DNA of 33,452 nucleotides from Spirochaetaceae bacterium. GTDB lineage: Bacteria; Spirochaetota; Spirochaetia; Treponematales; Breznakiellaceae. Below are positions 31,306 to 33,452 of this stretch, one piece after another. Numbering within the stretch: position 1 is the first letter of the stretch; each line of letters starts with the position of its first letter. The notes below the pieces were generated by a model. The model saw only the letters and a list, made by a program, of their open reading frames with translations, was not told the DNA's origin and searched no databases. The position numbers and the translations under genes are program-made. The stretch covers positions 1 through 33,452 of the forward strand of contig JAITGJ010000104.1 of NCBI GenBank assembly GCA_031280705.1, given 5' to 3'.

Positions 31306-33012
31306 ATGAAACTTGACGCCCTGAAAAAAAACATCGCGCGGCTCTACCGCCTCCTCTCCCCAAAGCACAAACTGTACCTCTGCCTTCTCATCATCCTTAC
31401 CATCGGGTTTTCCCTGATAGAAATGGCCGGCATCTCGGCGATTATGCCCTTTATTTCGCTGGCCTCGAACCCCGCGCTGCTTGACGCGGGCTGGTACAAA
31501 AAAGCGTTCGATCTCCTGAATTTTACCGAACCTAAATCATTCATCTTTGCCTTTGGCGCGGGAATTGTTGTTTTCTATTTTTTCCGGGCGTTTTATTCCA
31601 TCGGCCTCACCTGGCTGATAAACCGCTACCCGCGCGCCCTGCACGTCCATTTGTCGGGAACCCTGTTCAAAACAATCCTCGCCATGCCCTATCGCCTCTA
31701 CGCAGAGAAAAATTCGGCGGATTTGATACAGATCATCGGCGGTGCGACCAACACGCTGGGTACGCTCGTATTAAACGTACTCCAGCTATGCGTGGAACTC
31801 TTTACCGTCGCGCTGGTCTATACGCTGATGCTTGTCATAAACTGGCAGATAACCATTGTTCTTACGGGCATTCTGCTTGTCATCGTACTGGGCATTACAC
31901 ACATTCTGCTTGAAAAAAATAAATCGCTCGGGAAAAAACAAACCGACGCCACAATCGGGGCGAGCCGTATTCTGCGGGAAGTGTTCGGCAATTTCAAATT
32001 CGTCCGCCTCAGGGGAAATGAGGAAACCATACTGCGCGATTACGGCGCGCTGATTACCCGGGCCGGACGCGCGGAAGCGGTCAGCAACACCCTCGGCCTG
32101 ATGCCAAAAAGCATTCTTGAAAGCATCGGGTTTTCCCTTCTGGTGGGCGCCGTCATGTTTATTCTGTGGTTCTATGACGACGCTTCCCGCATTATCCCGC
32201 TCATCTCAATGTACGCGCTTGCCCTGTACCGGATTCTTCCGGCGGTACACCGGCTGCTCCAGAATCTGAACAATATCGCCTACAGCCAATACGCGCTTAA
32301 AATAGTTGACGGCGCCATGCATCAAAGCATTGAACACGAGGGGAACGCCCCCATCGCGTTCGAAAAGTCGATCCGCCTTGAACAAATTTCTTTCAGCTAT
32401 GCGACAGGCGGCGTTATTCTGAAAAATATTTCCCTTGAAATTGCCCGGGGCGAACGAGTGGCCGTTACCGGTGAAAGCGGCAGCGGAAAATCTACGTTGA
32501 TAGATCTCATCATCGGCATACACAAACCCGATTCCGGTTTTCTCTATCTTGACGGCGCTCAGGTTACTCCGGAAAATGTCCGTTCCTGGCGCGGCAAAAT
32601 CGGCTATATTCCGCAGAGCATCTATCTTTTTGATGGCACGGTAGCGGAAAACGTAACCTTCGGCTCCCAACACGACGAAGCGCGGCTCAGGACCGTCCTG
32701 GAAATGGCCAATATTTGGGAATTTCTGGCGGACAAGGACGGCATCCACACCCGTGTCGGCGAAGAAGGCATCCAGTTGTCAGGCGGCCAGCAGCAGCGCA
32801 TCGGCATTGCCCGCGCCCTCTACCATGACCCGGATGTTTTGGTGCTTGACGAAGCCACCTCCGCCCTTGACACCGAAACAGAAGCAAAAATTATGGATGA
32901 AATTTACAGCGTCAGCAAAAACAAAACGCTGATAGTAATAGCCCATCGCTTAAGCACGGTGGAGCGCTGCGACCGGAGGATTCGCATTGAAAATGGCGGG
33001 ATTGTTTTGTGA
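31306..33012 (+). CDS. ABC exporter/flippase, PglK/MsbA-like, fused permease and ATPase
   Basis: This 568-residue half-transporter has a six-helix membrane domain (about residues 20-325) and a C-terminal ATPase with Walker A GESGSGKS (about 389-396), Q-loop YIPQSIYLFDGTVAENV, signature LSGGQQQR (about 491), Walker B VLVLDEATSALD (about 510-521) and H-loop IAHRLST. The sequence style, especially the N-terminal KHKLYLCLLIILTIGFSLIEMAGISAIMPFISL, is like PglK/WlaB lipid-linked oligosaccharide flippases and related glycan exporters. Working as a homodimer, it would flip a lipid-linked sugar or lipid. It follows an Omp85-like gene by 65 bases. No glycosyltransferase lies in the window to support the glycan role, so the substrate is not established. 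Confidence 0.93.
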   Translation: MKLDALKKNIARLYRLLSPKHKLYLCLLIILTIGFSLIEMAGISAIMPFISLASNPALLDAGWYKKAFDLLNFTEPKSFIFAFGAGIVVFYFFRAFYSIGLTWLINRYPRALHVHLSGTLFKTILAMPYRLYAEKNSADLIQIIGGATNTLGTLVLNVLQLCVELFTVALVYTLMLVINWQITIVLTGILLVIVLGITHILLEKNKSLGKKQTDATIGASRILREVFGNFKFVRLRGNEETILRDYGALITRAGRAEAVSNTLGLMPKSILESIGFSLLVGAVMFILWFYDDASRIIPLISMYALALYRILPAVHRLLQNLNNIAYSQYALKIVDGAMHQSIEHEGNAPIAFEKSIRLEQISFSYATGGVILKNISLEIARGERVAVTGESGSGKSTLIDLIIGIHKPDSGFLYLDGAQVTPENVRSWRGKIGYIPQSIYLFDGTVAENVTFGSQHDEARLRTVLEMANIWEFLADKDGIHTRVGEEGIQLSGGQQQRIGIARALYHDPDVLVLDEATSALDTETEAKIMDEIYSVSKNKTLIVIAHRLSTVERCDRRIRIENGGIVL

Positions 33013-33054
33013 ATACCGCAATGCCAAAAGGGAACTTTATGAGGGCACAAAAAA

Positions 33055-33452
33055 TTGAAAGCGCACAATAATAAATCCCCCAATGATGAAATACCCGAAG
33101 AACTGACCGAAACCGGAGAAAAATCCGGCGTAGCGGCGGAGAATGAAGATGTCTCGGCAATGGTCCCTTTTGACCCCCGCGCGATTACTATAGAACGAAA
33201 AGTTTATTCCCTCGACACGGTTATACGCCGGCTTAAAGACAAACGGATAAATATTCCTCCTGATTTTCAACGAAACGCCGTTTGGGATGAAAAAAGAAAA
33301 AGCCAGTTGATAGAATCCCTTATGCTGAATATCCCTATCGCTATTTTCTATGTCGCCGATGACGGAGATGGGAATTGGGATGTTGTGGACGGCTTGCAGC
33401 GCCTGACGGCGATAAAAGAATTTATTATAGATAAAAAACTCAAACTTCAAAA
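33055..33452 (+). CDS. DUF262 family protein (GmrSD/DGQQR type), 3' partial
   Basis: The first 132 codons of a protein cut by the window edge. After an acidic N-terminus (about 1-40) comes the DUF262 hallmark: VYSLDTVIRRLKDKRINIPPDFQRNAVWDEKRKSQLIESLMLNIPIAIFYV, then WDVVDGLQRLTAIKEF, where DGLQR (112-116) is the DGQQR nucleotide-binding motif of the GmrS/ParB-like fold. Full-length relatives include GmrSD type IV restriction enzymes and other phage-defence or nuclease proteins. The TTG start at 33055 has GAGGG nine bases upstream and follows an in-frame stop at 33040; ATG further in (Met36) is an alternative. The sequence is visibly more AT-rich than the rest of the window, which hints at acquisition by transfer. 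No nuclease half can be seen. Confidence 0.85.
   Translation, partial: MKAHNNKSPNDEIPEELTETGEKSGVAAENEDVSAMVPFDPRAITIERKVYSLDTVIRRLKDKRINIPPDFQRNAVWDEKRKSQLIESLMLNIPIAIFYVADDGDGNWDVVDGLQRLTAIKEFIIDKKLKLQ

Overview
The window reads as chromosomal housekeeping sequence from a GC-rich spirochaete of the Treponema type. This rests on several things taken together: a cytidylate kinase fused to six-domain ribosomal protein S1; a shape operon ordered TPR-mreB-mreC-mreD-mrdA-rodA; the nearby block dnaG-rpoD-coiled-coil/zinc-ribbon protein; and a protein family of unknown function that I recall from host-associated Treponema and Bacteroidetes. The genus is an inference. No rRNA or tRNA is present to settle it, and gene densities and motifs were read by eye.

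Layout. Bases 1-7551 are a plus-strand run: scpA (5' end missing), scpB, an RsuA/RluB pseudouridine synthase, the cmk-rpsA fusion, a GAF plus sigma-54 activator, a membrane TPR protein and a lipoprotein. Bases 7645-16921 are a minus-strand cell-shape operon that starts at a strong promoter (16893-16921), runs TPR-mreB-mreC-mreD-mrdA-rodA-radical SAM protein, and ends at a clear terminator (7645-7666). Bases 17033-17526 hold the RNase P RNA gene (minus). Bases 17635-23979 carry, on the minus strand, ykgJ-like, mltG, dnaG and rpoD as one tightly overlapping operon. A terminator follows, whose T-tract runs into the promoter of a coiled-coil/zinc-ribbon gene. Bases 24072-26404 are a looser accessory stretch: an unknown conserved protein, a 21-bp tandem-repeat array, a 30-bp perfect palindrome, a DUF445 membrane protein and a small SH3-like lipoprotein. 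The lipoprotein is divergently paired, at a distance of three bases, with a plus-strand outer membrane protein that I identify by motif as an omptin-type protease. A Nudix hydrolase and a small membrane protein follow on the minus strand. From 28402 the plus strand carries a possible regulatory leader, aroB, an Omp85-like outer membrane protein, a PglK/MsbA-like ABC flippase, and the start of a DUF262 (GmrSD/DGQQR-type) protein cut by the window edge.

How it fits together. Most genes serve chromosome segregation (ScpAB), translation (S1, pseudouridine synthase, RNase P), replication and transcription start (DnaG, RpoD), and envelope growth (MreBCD, PBP2, RodA, MltG, Omp85-like protein, ABC flippase). 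The points most worth a second look are: (1) the omptin-like protease with an intact Asp-Asp / Asp-His set; (2) four genes whose best promoter puts the transcript start at or within a few bases of the start codon (leaderless mRNAs), including the shape operon and both members of the divergent pair; (3) an internal Shine-Dalgarno and ATG exactly at the Cmk/S1 boundary; (4) a possible Phe/Trp-rich leader peptide before aroB; (5) the tandem-repeat array with inverted ends; (6) a DUF262 gene at the right edge. No complete mobile element, CRISPR array, integrase or transposase was seen.
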